Shown piece after piece: positions 1 to 11,918 of a DNA stretch of 64,000 nt. The DNA is from Balanoglossus misakiensis. Taxonomy: Eukaryota > Hemichordata. Location: positions 9,672,001 to 9,736,000 of the forward strand of contig CM082595.2 of NCBI GenBank assembly GCA_040954595.2. The letters are read 5' to 3'. The position numbers and the translations under genes were made by a program. Numbering within the stretch: the first letter of the stretch is position 1; every line of letters begins with the position of its first letter. The notes beneath the pieces were generated by a model. It had not been told where the DNA came from. It saw only the letters and a list, made by a program, of their open reading frames with translations, and did no database searches.

Positions 1-700
1 GCAAATATGGCATTTTTTGTTCAACTCTTCTCATTTGCATAGTCCAAAATGGCCGCCAAACTCCACTAACATGTAAATTTCCTATGGTCGTCTTAAATAG
101 CGTGTAGTATCGCATTTGAAGGGTTTTCATCAATATGGGTACCTAAAACAATTTCAACGTGGTTGACATTGCAATGTTAGACAGCTGTTCTAATTTGCAT
201 AATCTAGAATGGCCGACAAACTTCTCTAACATGTAAATTTACTATGGTTGTCTTTAATAGTGTGTAATATCGCATTTGCAGGGTTTTCATCAATATGGGT
301 ACCTAAAACAATTTCAACGTCGTTGACATGGCAATATTAGACAGCTGTTCTAATTTGCATAATCCAAAATGGCCACCAAACTCTTCTTAAATGTAAATTT
401 CCCTGTTTTGTCTTATATGGTGCCTAAAATCGCATTTGCAGGGTTTTCATCAACATGGGTAACTAAAACAATTTCAGCATGGTTGACATGGCAATATTAG
501 ACAACTGTTCTTATTTGCATAATCCAAAATGGCTGACAAACTTCTCTAACATGTAAATTTCCCTGGTTTGTCTTATATGGTGTGTAATATCGCATTTTCA
601 CGGTTTTAATTAATATGGGTACCTAAAACAATTTCAACGTGGTTGACATGGCAATATTAGACAACTGTTCTAATTTGCATAATTCGAACACCTGCTGGAT
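1..700 (+). repeat. 160-bp tandem repeat with octamer and YY1-like motifs
   Basis: The phrase GGGTTTTCATCAATATGGGTA recurs in near form at 121, 281, 441 and 601, an exact 160-bp period over about 4.3 copies. Every copy carries ATTTGCATAA, which contains a perfect POU octamer (ATTTGCAT), followed by AAAATGGCCGCCAAA or a close variant, which resembles a YY1 core. No open frame crosses the copies. The same array recurs at 53788-54470, in diverged form at 16400-16765, and inverted at 17931-18360. Function is unknown. Confidence 0.9.
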
Positions 701-1125
701 AATTTAATTTTTGCCCTTCTTGTCCCATGATTATATGTGTAATGTCTCATTTTCAATGTGTTTACATGTATATATGCAGAATCCATTTCAAACTAAGTGG
801 GCATATTGTAGCGCCAATCTTATTTCTTAATCCGCACCACAGAACTGATGCAAGGTTTAGGACTGGAAATGTATGTGGCCATTGGCCGACACCCCGGGCG
901 AGAGGTCTCCAATTATTTTCAGCACGTAGTGTGCTTCCCGGTTGATAACATCAATATGTGTAAATGCCAAAAACCCGACCTATTGTAATACCAGTCAAAT
1001 TTTCTTTGTCATTTACCATTTTTCTCTTGCATATGAAGGTTTTTCTTAAAGAGTACATACCCATATACATTTGTATGGGAGCACACATCCCCACCCCCTG
1101 CCAACAATAATTGGACAACTTTATT
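701..1125 (+). other. Low-copy part of the module, interrupted at 1125
   Basis: No convincing gene. This stretch is identical by eye to 54488-54912 and similar, inverted, to 17452-17930. At 1125 the homology to 54912 stops at TTATT and resumes at 11749. The point is therefore the insertion site of the 10.6-kb element nest. Confidence 0.8.
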
Positions 1126-1296
1126 AGGGGCACAAGCCTATCGGGCTTGTGCCCCTATTGGTATTGTTGGAATATTTCTTCTTTATTATTACGGGCCCAA
1201 GCCAAGCCAGGCTTGGGCCCGTATTGGTTTCGTTGGAATTTTTACGGGCCCAAGCCAAGCCAGGCTTGGGCCCGTATTGGTTTCGTTGGAATTTTT

Positions 1297-3017
1297 AGGG
1301 CCCAAGCGCAAGCCAGCGCTTGGGCCCTATTGGTTTCGTTGGGGTTTTTCTTTCTTCTTTCTTTCTTTATTCTTGTGTCAATTCTTTGTCGCTCTAGATC
1401 TCAGACACCACTGCAGGTACACTTCTGAAACTTGCTACAGTGGTCAAGGTCAATGAGTAGTCGTGCATTGAACTCTTGAATGTTTAATTAGTCACGTGAC
1501 ATGGCGGCCATATTGGATTTTCTGAAAAAATGCAAATCTCAGATCTCAGAAACTACAAGTCAGATTTACTTCAGATTTGGTGTGCTGGTAGTGTACCTTC
1601 TGCCCATCATTTTTGTAATTGGATATTTTGCTGTCAATGTTGCAGTTTTTTTGCTACAGTTGTTTTTCTGAAATCTGGCTTAAATTTCAAAAATCTTCTT
1701 CTCCAGAACCGGCGATAACCGAGTCACGCGGTTTGGGGTATGTGGTCACCAAGCTGAGGTCTATCAAGTTTGCGAAGATCATTGTGATTGGTCGAAGATT
1801 ATGGCGGCCATATTGGATTTTAAAAAAACCCTAGTAAAATTTCAAAAATCTTCTTCTCAAGAACCGGCGATAACTGAGTCACAAGATTTGGTGTGTTTGG
1901 TCATTAAACAGATGTCTATCAAGTTTGCGAAGAGGAATGTGATTGGTCGAAGATTATGGCGGCCATACTGGATTTTGTGAAAAACGATTAAAAAGTAAAA
2001 ATTCCCTTTCTAGCCTAAAAATTGATAGCACAAAAATTCTTTTTACGGATATGAATCATCATATGCCAAGAATAAGCTATAAATATTTTGGTAATTTTGG
2101 CAATGACCTTTGACCTACTTTTGACACATCGTTTTTTCTGCATATCTAATTCCAGGCTAACCTATAGGGCTATCATTTTGGTTTTTGATGTATGTGGATT
2201 TGTATGTGATCAAAAAATTTCGCTACTTTTCATGACCCCTTTGACCTCTGCTGACCTCATTAAATATGCACATACCTAATTACAGATGAACCAATAGACC
2301 TAGAGGTTTGGTTTTTGTTGGACATGGACCAGTATTGGGTCAAAATTTGTTGCCCAAATGTTGGGTGACCTCGGGTGACCTTTGACCTACTTTTGCATAT
2401 CTCGACATCCACAGCAGATACAGCCTTGGCGTTTGGAGGTATGGGGCCATAATGAAAAGCCAAAGTTTTGGGTCATCTGTGACACCTGCTTAACTCATTA
2501 TTTATGTGCATACCTAATTCCAGGCTAACCAAAAGGGCTAGAGGTCTGGTTTTTGTTGGACATGGACCACTATTGGTCAAAATTTTCTGCCCAAATTTTG
2601 GGTGACCTCAGATGACCTTTGACCTACTTTTGCATATCTCGGCATCCAAAGCAGGTACAGCCTTGGCATTTGGAGATATGGGGCCATAATGAAAAGCCAA
2701 AGTTTTGGGTCACCAGTGACACCTGCTTAACTCATCATTTATGTGCATACCTAATTCCGGGCTAACCAAAAGGGCTAGAGGTCTGTTTTTGTTGGACATG
2801 GACCACTATGGGTAAAATTTTCTGCCCAAATTGTGGGTGACCTCTGGGAGACCTTTGACCTACGTAACACTATATCAGCACCAAACATACATATAACCTT
2901 GATATTTCATGGGATAAAACACAGCATTATGTTTCTACTCATTAATTATGTGCATATCTAATAATCAGATCAGATAATAGAGCTTGGGCCCGGACAATGC
3001 TGCTTGCAGCTTTAATT
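1297..3017 (+). mobile_element. Nested element E4 (contiguous, 1721 bp)
   Basis: It begins with an AGGGCCCAAGCGC hairpin and ends in GCTTGCAGCTTTAATT. It has two halves. The first repeats a block of about 130 bp ending ATGGCGGCCATATTGGATTTT. The second repeats a block of about 237 bp (starts near 2276, 2514 and 2750) carrying TGACCTTTGACCT. It has one more 237-bp block than E2, E3, E6 and E7. Its end has GGGCCCGG rather than the AGGGCCC of its start, so the pairing with 3017 is the least certain of the seven. Confidence 0.7.
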
Positions 3018-4731
3018 ACGGGCCCAAGCCAAGCCAGGCTTGGGCCCGTATTGGTTTCGTTGGAATTTTTCTTTCTTTCTTTCTTTATTCTTGTGTCAAT
3101 TCTTTGACCCACGAGATCTCAGACACCGCTGCAGGTACACTTCTGAAACTTGCTACAGTGGTCAAGGTCAATGAGTAGTTGTGCATTGAACCCTTGAATT
3201 TTTAATTAGTCACATGACCTGGTGGCCATCTTGGATTTTCTGAAAAAATGCAAATCAAAGATCTCAGAAACTACAAGTCAGATCGACTTCAAATTTGGCA
3301 TGCTGGTAGACTACCTTCTGGCAATCATTTTTGTTATTGGAAATTATACTGACAAAGTTGCAATTTTTTGCTACAATTTTTTTTCTGAAATCTGGCTTAA
3401 ATTTCAAAAATCTTCTTCTCCAGAACCGGTGATAACCGAGTCATGCGGTTTGGGGTATGTGGTCACCTAACTGATGTCTATCAAGTTTGCGAAGATCATT
3501 GTGATTGGTTGAAGATTATGGCGGCCATATTGGATTTTCGAAAAACCATAGTAAAATTTCAAAAATCTTCTTCTCAAGAACCGGCGATAACTGAGTCACA
3601 AGATTTGGTGTGTGTGGTCATTAAACAGATGTCTATCAAGTTTGCGAAGCGGAATGTGATTGGTCGAAGATTATGGCGGCCATATTGGATTTTGTGAAAA
3701 ATGATTAAAAAGTAAAAATTCCCTTTCTAGCCTAAAAATTGATAGCACAGAAATTCTTTTTACGGATATGAATCATCATATGCCAAGAATAAGCTATAAA
3801 TATTTTGGTAATTTTGGCAATGACCTTTGACCTACTTTTGACACATGATTTTTCTGCATATCTAATTCCAGGCTAACCAATAGGGCTATAAGTTTGGTTT
3901 TTGATGTATGTGGATTTCTATGTGATCCAAAAATTTTGCTATTTTTCATGACCCCATTGACCTCTGGTGACCTCATTAAATATGCACATACCTAATTACA
4001 GATGAACCAATAGACCTATAAGTTTTGTTTTTGTTATACATGGACCAGTACGGGGTCAAAATATTTTGCCCAAATGTTGGGTGACCTCGGGTGACCTTTG
4101 ACCTACTTTTGCATATCTTGACATCCACAGCAGATACAGCCTTGGCGTTTGGAGGTATGGGGCCATAATGAAAAGCCAAAGGTTTGGGTCACCTGTGACA
4201 CCTGCTTAACTCATTAATTATGTGCATACCTAATTCTAGGCTAGCCAAAAGGGCTAGAGGTCTGTTTTTTGTTGGACATGGACCACTATGGGTCAAAATT
4301 TTCTGCCCAAATTTTGGATGACCTCAGATGACCTTTGACGTACTTTTGCATATCTCGGCATCCAAAGCAGGTACAGCCTTGGCATTTGGAGGTATGGGGC
4401 CATAATGAAAAGCCAAAGTTTTGGGTCACCTGTGACACCTGCTTTACGCATTATTTATGTGCATACCTAATTCCAGGCTAACAAAAAGGGCTAGAGGTCT
4501 GGTTTTTGTTGGACATGGACCACTATGGGTCAAAATTTTCTGCCCAAATGTTGGGTGACCTCTGGGTGACCTTTGACCTACTAAACACTTTAACAGCACC
4601 AAACATACATATAACCTTGATATTTCATGGGATAAAACAGCATTATGTTTCTACTCATTAATTATGTGCATATCTAATATCAGATCAGATAATAGAGCTT
4701 GGGCCCGGACAATGCTGCTTGCAGCTTTAAT
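3018..4731 (+). mobile_element. Nested element E5 (contiguous, 1714 bp)
   Basis: It starts ACGGGCCCAAGCC directly after the end of E4 and closes at 4731. It has the same block order and nearly the same length as E4, which supports both as full units. There is no coding sequence. Confidence 0.75.
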
Positions 4732-7578
4732 ACTTTCTTTCTTTCTTTCTTTATTCTTGTGTCAATTCTTTGACCCACGAGATCTCAGACACCGCTGCAG
4801 GTACACTTCTGAAACTTGCTACAGTGGTCAAGGTCAATGAGTAGTCGTGCATTGAACCCTTGAATTTTTAATTAGTCACGTGACCTGGCGGCCATCTTGG
4901 ATTTTCTGAAAAAATGCAAATCTCAGATCTCAGAAACTACAAGTCAGATCGACTTCAAATTTGGCATGCTGGTAGACTACCTTCTGCCCATCATTTTTGT
5001 AATTGGAAATTATGCTGACAAAGTTGCAGTTTTTTGCTACAATTTTTTTTCTGAAATCTGGCTTAAATTTCAAAAATCTTCTTCTCCAGAACCGGTGATA
5101 ACCGAGACACAGGGTTTGGTGTATGTGGTCACCTAACTGATGTCTATCAAGTTTGCGAAGATCATTGTGATTGGTCGAAGATTATGGCGGCCATATTGGA
5201 TTTTCGAAAAACCCTAGTAAAATTTCAAAAATCTTCTTCTCAAGAACCGGCGATAACCGAGTCACAAGATTTGGTGTGTGTGGTCATTAAAAAGATGTCT
5301 ATCAAGTTTGCTAAGAAGAATGTGATTGGTCGAAGATTATGGCGGCCATATTGGATTTTGTGAAAAACCATTAAAAAGTAAAAATTCCCTTTCTGGCCTA
5401 AAAATTGATAGCACATAAATTCTTTTTAAGGATATGAATCATCATATGACAAGAATAAGCTATAAATATTTTGGTAATTTTGACAATGACCTTTGACCTA
5501 CTTTTGACGCATCCTTTTTCTGCATATCTAATTCCAGGCTAACCAATAGGGCTATAAGTTTGGTTTTTGATGTATGTGGATTTGTATGTGATCAAAAAAT
5601 TTTGATACTTTTCATGACCACTTTGACCTCTGCTGACCTCATTAAATATGCACATACCTAATTACAGATGAACCAATAGACCTAGAGATTTTGTTTTTGT
5701 TATACATGGACCACTATGGGGTCAAAATATTTTGCCCAAATGTTGGGTGACCTCGGGTGACCTTTGACCTACTTTTCCATATCTTGACATCCACAGCAGA
5801 TACAGCCTTGGCGTTTGGAGGTATGGGGCCATAATGAAAAGCCAAAGTTTTTGGTCACCTGTGACACCTGCTTAACTCATTATTTATGTGCATACCTAAT
5901 TACGGGCTAACCAAAAGGGCTAGAGATCTGGTTTTTGTTGAACATGGACCACTATGGGTCAAAATTTTCTGCCCAAATTGTGGGTGACCTCTGGGTGACC
6001 TTTGACCTACTTAACACTATATCAACACCAAACATAGATATAAACTTGATATTTCATGGGATAAAACACAGCATTATGTTTCTACTCATTAATTATGTGC
6101 ATATCTAATAATCAGATCAGATAATAGAGCTTGGGCCCGGACAATGCTGCTTGCAGCTTTAATTCTTTCTTTATTCTTATGTCAATCTTTGCTCTCCTAG
6201 ATCTCTGAAACGGCTACAGGTACACTTCTCAAACTTGCTACAGTGGTCAAGGTCAATGAGTAGATGTGCAGTGGCTTGTGAATATATAATTAGTCACGTG
6301 ACCTGGCGGCCATATTGGATTTTCTGAAAATCTTTAAATGGCTTCTTCTCAAAAACCACAGGGCCAATCAAGTTCAAATTTGGTGTATGGTACACATGTC
6401 CTCTGCCCTTCAAAGTTTGACAATAAAATCCTGAGCGGTCACGTGACTTTGGCCGCCATATTGGATTTTCGAAAAAGTACAGTAAAATCTTCAAAAATCT
6501 TCTTCTCCAGAACCGGCAATAACCGAGTCATGGGATTTAGGGTATGACATCACCTAACTGATGTCTATCAAGTTTGCGAAGAGCGTTGTGATTGGTCGAA
6601 GATTATGGCGGCCATATTGGATTTTGTAAAAACCAGCGAAAATTAAGAAATCATATTTCTAGTCTAAAAATAGATAGCATACACATTCTTTTTATGGATA
6701 TGAGTCGTGATATGACTAGAATATGTTGCAAATATTTTGGAAATTTTCACATGACCTTTGACCTACTTTTTTAAGAACCTGCATATATGCATATATAGCT
6801 CATACTACGTGTTCTAAATGTACCAGAGTTCTGATTTTTGTGCACATTGGTATCATCCCTGCCAGGACCTACCCCAAATATTTTGGTAATTTTGGCAATG
6901 ACCTTTGACCTACTTTTGACACATCGTTTTTTTCTGCATATCTAATTCCAGGCTAACCTATAGGGCTATGATTTTGGTTTTTGATGTATGTGGATTTGTA
7001 TGTGATCAAAAAATTTCGCTACTTATCATGACCCCTTTGACCTCTGCTGACCTCATTAAATATGCGCATACCTAATTACAGATGAACCAATAGACCTAGA
7101 TGTTTGGTTTCTGTTGGACATGAACCAGTATTGGGTCAAATTTTTTTGCCCAAATGTTGGGTGACCTCGGATGACCTTTGACCTACTTTTGCATATCTCG
7201 ACATCCACAGCAGATACAGCCTTGGCGTTTGGAGGTATGGGGCCATAATGAAAAGCCAAAGTTTTGGGTCACCTGTGACACCTGCTTAACTCATTATTTA
7301 TGTGCATACCTAATTTCGGGCTAACCAAAAGGGCTAGAGATCTGGATTTTGTTGGACATGGACCACTATGGGTCAAAATTTTCTGCCCAAATTGTGGGTG
7401 ACCTCTGGGTGACCTTTGACCTACTTAACACTATATCAACACCAAACATAGATATAACCTTGATATTTCATGGGATAAAACACAGCATTATGTTCCTACT
7501 CATTAATTATGTGCATATCTAATAATCAGATCAGATAATAGAGCTTGGGCCCGGACAATGCTGCTTGCAGCTTTAATT

Positions 7579-10538
7579 AGGGCCCAAGCGCGCGCAAGCG
7601 CTTGGGCCCTATTGGTTTCGTTGGAATTTTTTAGGGCCCAAGCGCAAGCAAGCGCTTGGGCCCTATTGGTTTCGTTGGAATTTTTCTTTCTTTCTTTCTT
7701 TCTTTATTCTCCTGTCAATTCTTCGGCCAACTAAATCTCAGAAACTACTGCAGGTACACTGCTCAAACTTGCTACAGTGGTCAAGGTCAATGAGTAGATG
7801 TGCAGTGCGTTGTAAATACTTAATTAGTCACGTGACCTGGCGGCCATATTGGATTTTCTGAAAAAATGCAAATCTCAGATCTCAGAAACTACAAGTCAGA
7901 TCGACTTCAAATTTGGCATGCAGGTAGACTACCTTCTACCCATCATTTTTGTAATTGGAAATTTTGCTGTCAATGTTGCAGTTTTTTTGCTACAATTTTT
8001 TTTCTGAAATCTGGCTTAAATTTCAAAAATCTTCTTCTCCAGAACCGGTGATAACCGAGACATGCGGTTTAGGGTATGTGGTCACCTAACTGATGTCTAT
8101 CAAGTTTGCGAAGATCATTGTGATTGGTCGAAGATTATGGCGGCCATATTGGATTTTCGAAAAACCATAGTTAAACTCCAAAAATCTTCTTCTCCAGAAC
8201 GGGCGTTGACTGAGTCGCAAGATTCAGGGAGTATGGTCACTACACTGATGTCTATCAATTTTGCAAAGAGCATTGTGATTGGTCGAAGATTATGGCGGCC
8301 ATATTGGATTTTGTAAAAAGCAGTGAAAAATTGAAATTCCTTTTTCTAGTCTAAAAATTGATAGCATACAAATTCTTTTTATGGATATCAATCGTCATGT
8401 GACTAAAATATGTTACAATTTTTTGGCGATTTTTCACATGACCTTTGACCTACTTATCACGCGTTATTATTTCTGCATATCTAATTCCAGGCTAACCTAT
8501 AGGGCTAGAGGTTTGGTTTTTGATGAATGTGGATTAGTGTGTGATCAAAATATTTTGCTACTTTTCATGACCCCTTTGACCTCTGCTGACCTCATTAATT
8601 ATGTGCATAGCTAATTACAGGCGAACCAATAGAGCTAGAGGTTTGGTTTTTGTTGGACAAGGACCAGAATGGGATCAAAATTTTTTGCCCAAATGTTGCG
8701 TGACCTCTGGTGACCTTTGACCTACTTTCGCATATCTCAGCATCCAGAGCAGATACAGCCATGGCATTTGGTAGGATGGGACCAAAATGTAAAGCCACAT
8801 TTTTGGGTCACCTGTGACACCTGCTGACCTCATTAAATATGCACATACCTAATTACACGCGAACCAATAGAGCTAGAGTTTTGGTTTTTGTTGGACATGG
8901 CCCAGCATGGGTCAAAATTTTTTGCCCAAATGTTGGGTGACCTCAGGTGACCTTTGACCTACTTCACCCTATTTCAGCAGCAAAAATACACACATCCTTG
9001 TTATGTCATGAGATAATACATCCGATAGATAATTCTGTTTCTTCTCATTCATACTGTGCATATATAATTCAAGATCAGCGCTTGGGCCCGACAATGCTGC
9101 TCGCAGCTTTAATCTTTCTTTCTTTCTTTATTCTTGTGTCAATTCTTCGGCCAACGAGATCTCTTAAACTACTGCAGGTACACTTCTCAAACTTGCTACA
9201 GTGGTCAAGGTCAATGAGTAGATGTGCAGTGACTTGTGAATACTTAATTAGTCACGTGACCTGGCGGCCATATTGGATTTTCTGAAAAAATGCAAATCTC
9301 AGATCTCAGAAACTACAAGTCAGATCGACTTCAAATTTGGCATGCAGGTAGACTACCTTGTACCCATCATTTTTGTAATTGGAAATTTTGCTGTCAATGT
9401 TGCAGTTTTTTTGCTACAGTTGTTTTTCTGAAATCTGGTCAAAATTTCAAAAATCTTCTTCTCCAGAACCGGTGATAACCGAGTCACGCAGTTTGGGGTA
9501 TGTGGTCACCTAATTGATGTCTATCAAGTTTGCGAAGATCATTGTGATTGGTCGAAGATTATGGCGGCCATATTGGATTTTCGAAAAACCATAGTAAAAC
9601 TTCAAAAATCTTCTTCTCCAGAACGGGCGATGACTGAGTCGCAAGGTTCGGGGAGTATGGTCACTACACTGATGTCTATCAAGTTTGCAAAGAGCATTGT
9701 GATTGGTCGAAGATTATGGCGGCCATATTGGATTTTGTAAAAAGCAGTGAAAAATTGAAATTCCTTTTTCTACTATAAAAATTGATAGCATACGAATTCT
9801 TTTTATGGATATCAATCGTCATATGACTACAATATGTTACAAATTTTTGGCGATTTTTCACATGACCTTTGACCTACTTTTCACACATTATTATTTCTGC
9901 ATATCTAATTCCAGGCTAACCTATAGGGCTAGACGTTTCGTTTTCAATGAATGTGGATTAGTGTGTGATCAAAATATTTTGCTACTTTTCATGACCCCTT
10001 TGACCTCTGCTGACCTCATTAATTATGTGCATAGCTAATTACAGGCGAACCAATAGAGCTAGAGGTTTGGTTTTTGTTGGACATGGACCAGAATGGGATC
10101 AAAATTTTTTGCCCAAATGTTGCGTGACCTCTGGTGACCTTTGACCTACTTTCGCATATCTCAGCATCCAGAGCAGATACAGCCATGGCATTTGGTAGGA
10201 TGGGACCAAAATGTAAAGCCACATTTTTGGGTCACCTGTGACACCTGCTGACCTCATTAAATATGCACATACCTAATTACACGCAAACCAATAGAGCTAG
10301 AGTTTCGGTTTTTGTTGGACATGGACCAGTATGGGTAAAAAAAAATTACCCAAATGTTGGGTGACCTCAGGTGACCTTTGACCTACTTCACCCTATTTCA
10401 GCAGCAAAAATACACACATCCTTGTTATGTCATGAGATAATACATCCGATAGAAAATTCTGTTTCTTCTCATTCACACTGTGCATATATAATTCAAGATC
10501 AGCGCTTGGGCCCGACAATGCTGCTTGCAGCTTTAATT
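7579..10538 (+). mobile_element. Nested element E6 (split)
   Basis: Left end is at 7579-7632 (AGGGCCCAAGCGC type) and the body at 9114-10538, 1479 bp joined. The right end carries GCGCTTGGGCCC, the complement of its own left hairpin and different from the copies ending before 7578. Confidence 0.75.
7633..9113 (+). mobile_element. Nested element E7 (contiguous, 1481 bp)
   Basis: Same subtype as E6 (AGGGCCCAAGCGC start, GCGCTTGGGCCC end), inserted after the E6 hairpin. Its length agrees with the reconstructed lengths of E2, E3 and E6, a strong internal check on the bracket reading. Confidence 0.8.
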
Positions 10539-11748
10539 ATTATTATTCTTCTTCTTCTGAGATTTTCGGCCAGGTAGATCTGGAAAACCGCAGCACCTAG
10601 GGTGCTGAAACTTGGTAGGGTGATAGGGGCCAATGAGTAGACGTGCAGTGGCTCGTGAATATTTAATTAGTCACGTGACCTGGCGGCCATATTGGATTTC
10701 CTGAAAATCGTTAAACGAGTCCTTCTCAAAAACTGCTGGGCCGATCGAGTTCAAATTTGGTGTGCAGGTAGCCTACCTTCTGTCCATCATTTTACCCCAT
10801 TGAAATCATGACGTCACACATAAAGTTTTTTTGCTACAATTGTTTTTCTGAAAAACTACTTAAAACTTTAAAAATCTTCTTCTCCAGAACCAGCGATTGC
10901 CGAGTCACGGGATTCGGGGAATGTGGTCACCTAACCTATGTCTATCAAGTTTGCGAAGCGCACTGTGATTGGTCGATCATTATGGCGGCCATGTTGGATT
11001 TTCGGAAAACCATTGAAAAGTGATAATTCCGTTTTGTAGCCAAAATGTTGACAGCATCGAAATTCTTTTTTTGGATATGAGTCATCATATGACCGGAAGT
11101 TGTCACAATTTTTCGGGGCAATTTTCACATGACCTTTGACCCAGTTTTAAAACAACTAATTATATATGCATATTCCCCATACCTCCTCTTGTCAAAGCAC
11201 CACAGTCATGAATTTTGTGGACATGGGTACCAATGCTGCCAGGATATGACACAAATATTTTGGTAATTTTGGCAATGACCCTTGACCTATTTCTGAAACA
11301 TTATTTTTCTGCATATCTAATTCCAGGCTAACCAATCGGGCTAGAGGTCTGGTTTAAGTTGGACATGGCCCACCCTGGGGTCAAAATTTTATGCCCAAAT
11401 TTTGGTGACCTTGGATGACCTTTGATCTACTTTCCCATATCTCAGCATCCACAGCGGTTAGAGTCCTGCCTTTTTGGGGGGCCGATGGAGCACATATGGA
11501 GTCTTACACTAGACCTCATTAATTATGCGCATACCTAATTCTAGGCGAACCAATAGAGCTAGGGGTCTGGTTTTTGTTGGACCTAGACTAGTATGAGGTC
11601 CGATTTTTTTGCCCAAATTTTGGGTGACCTCGGGTGACCTTTGACCTACTTTCCCATATCTTGGTATCCACAGCAGATACAGCCTTGGCATTTGCTGGTT
11701 ACCATGGGAACCGCTTGTGCCCCGCCAACGCTGCTTGCAGCTTTAATT

Positions 11749-11918
11749 CTTCTTATACTTCTTTTTAGTCTAAACATTCATATAGAGAAGGCAACATGTT
11801 CTTGAAGCTGCTGACTATGGAAATATGATGAAGTACATTTTCCTAGTTGTACATGTACAGTATGATAGGCCCAATGTACCAATTGGAGATGTGTGCCTTA
11901 CAGGCAACATACATGTAG
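11749..11918 (+). other. Right flank of the nest
   Basis: Continuation of 1-1125, matching 54913-55082 and, inverted, 17276-17451. No gene seen. Confidence 0.75.

Larger units (their letters stand above)
1244..6164 (+). mobile_element. Nested element E3 (split)
   Basis: Left end is at 1244-1296 and the body at 4732-6164, 1486 bp in total. It contains E4 and E5 side by side, both placed just after its hairpin. The body restarts with the CTTT run and TTATTCTTGTGTCAATTC that follow the hairpin in uninterrupted copies. Confidence 0.7.
1191..7578 (+). mobile_element. Nested element E2 (split)
   Basis: Left end is at 1191-1243 (ACGGGCCCAAGCC hairpin) and the body resumes at 6165-7578, giving 1467 bp after removal of the inserts. 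It lies inside E1 and contains E3. The T-rich tract right after its hairpin is the insertion point. Confidence 0.7.
2104..11647 (+). promoter_or_regulatory. About 20 perfect DR1 nuclear-receptor motifs
   Basis: TGACCTTTGACCT, the complement of AGGTCAAAGGTCA, occurs at 2104, 2376, 2613, 3821, 4092, 4567, 5487, 5758, 5996, 6752, 6899, 7172, 7410, 8439, 8711, 8948, 9863, 10135, 10372 and 11635. Several one-mismatch copies lie between them. DR1 is the known consensus for HNF4, RXR heterodimers and COUP-TF. The motif is part of the element body, so its repetition follows from copy number. Binding is inference. Confidence 0.6.
1126..11748 (+). mobile_element. Nest of seven self-inserted non-autonomous elements (outermost copy E1)
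   Basis: Each copy starts with a GGGCCC-type hairpin followed by TTGGTTTCGTTGGAATTTTT. Each ends in GGGCCC(G)...CAATGCTGCTTGCAGCTTTAAT or a close variant. There are seven starts (1126, 1191, 1244, 1297, 3018, 7579, 7633) and seven ends (3017, 4731, 6164, 7578, 9113, 10538, 11748), and they pair as balanced brackets. The outermost copy E1 is 1126-1190 plus 10539-11748, 1275 bp. Its start GGGGCACAAGC matches its own end GCTTGTGCCCC and no other copy. The empty site is seen at 54907-54914. No transposase is encoded. Similar hairpin-plus-GCAGCTTTAATT repeats exist in fish genomes as far as I recall; the superfamily is not identified here. Confidence 0.85.

Noticed and set aside
727-945. 72-codon frame duplicated at 54514-54732
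   Set aside because: Identity between the copies is explained by the recent duplication. The diverged inverted copy at 17.6-17.9 kb does not keep the frame.
1798-1816. Serum response (CArG) element in GGCCATATTGG
   Set aside because: Only five A/T bases lie between CC and GG; a CArG box needs six.
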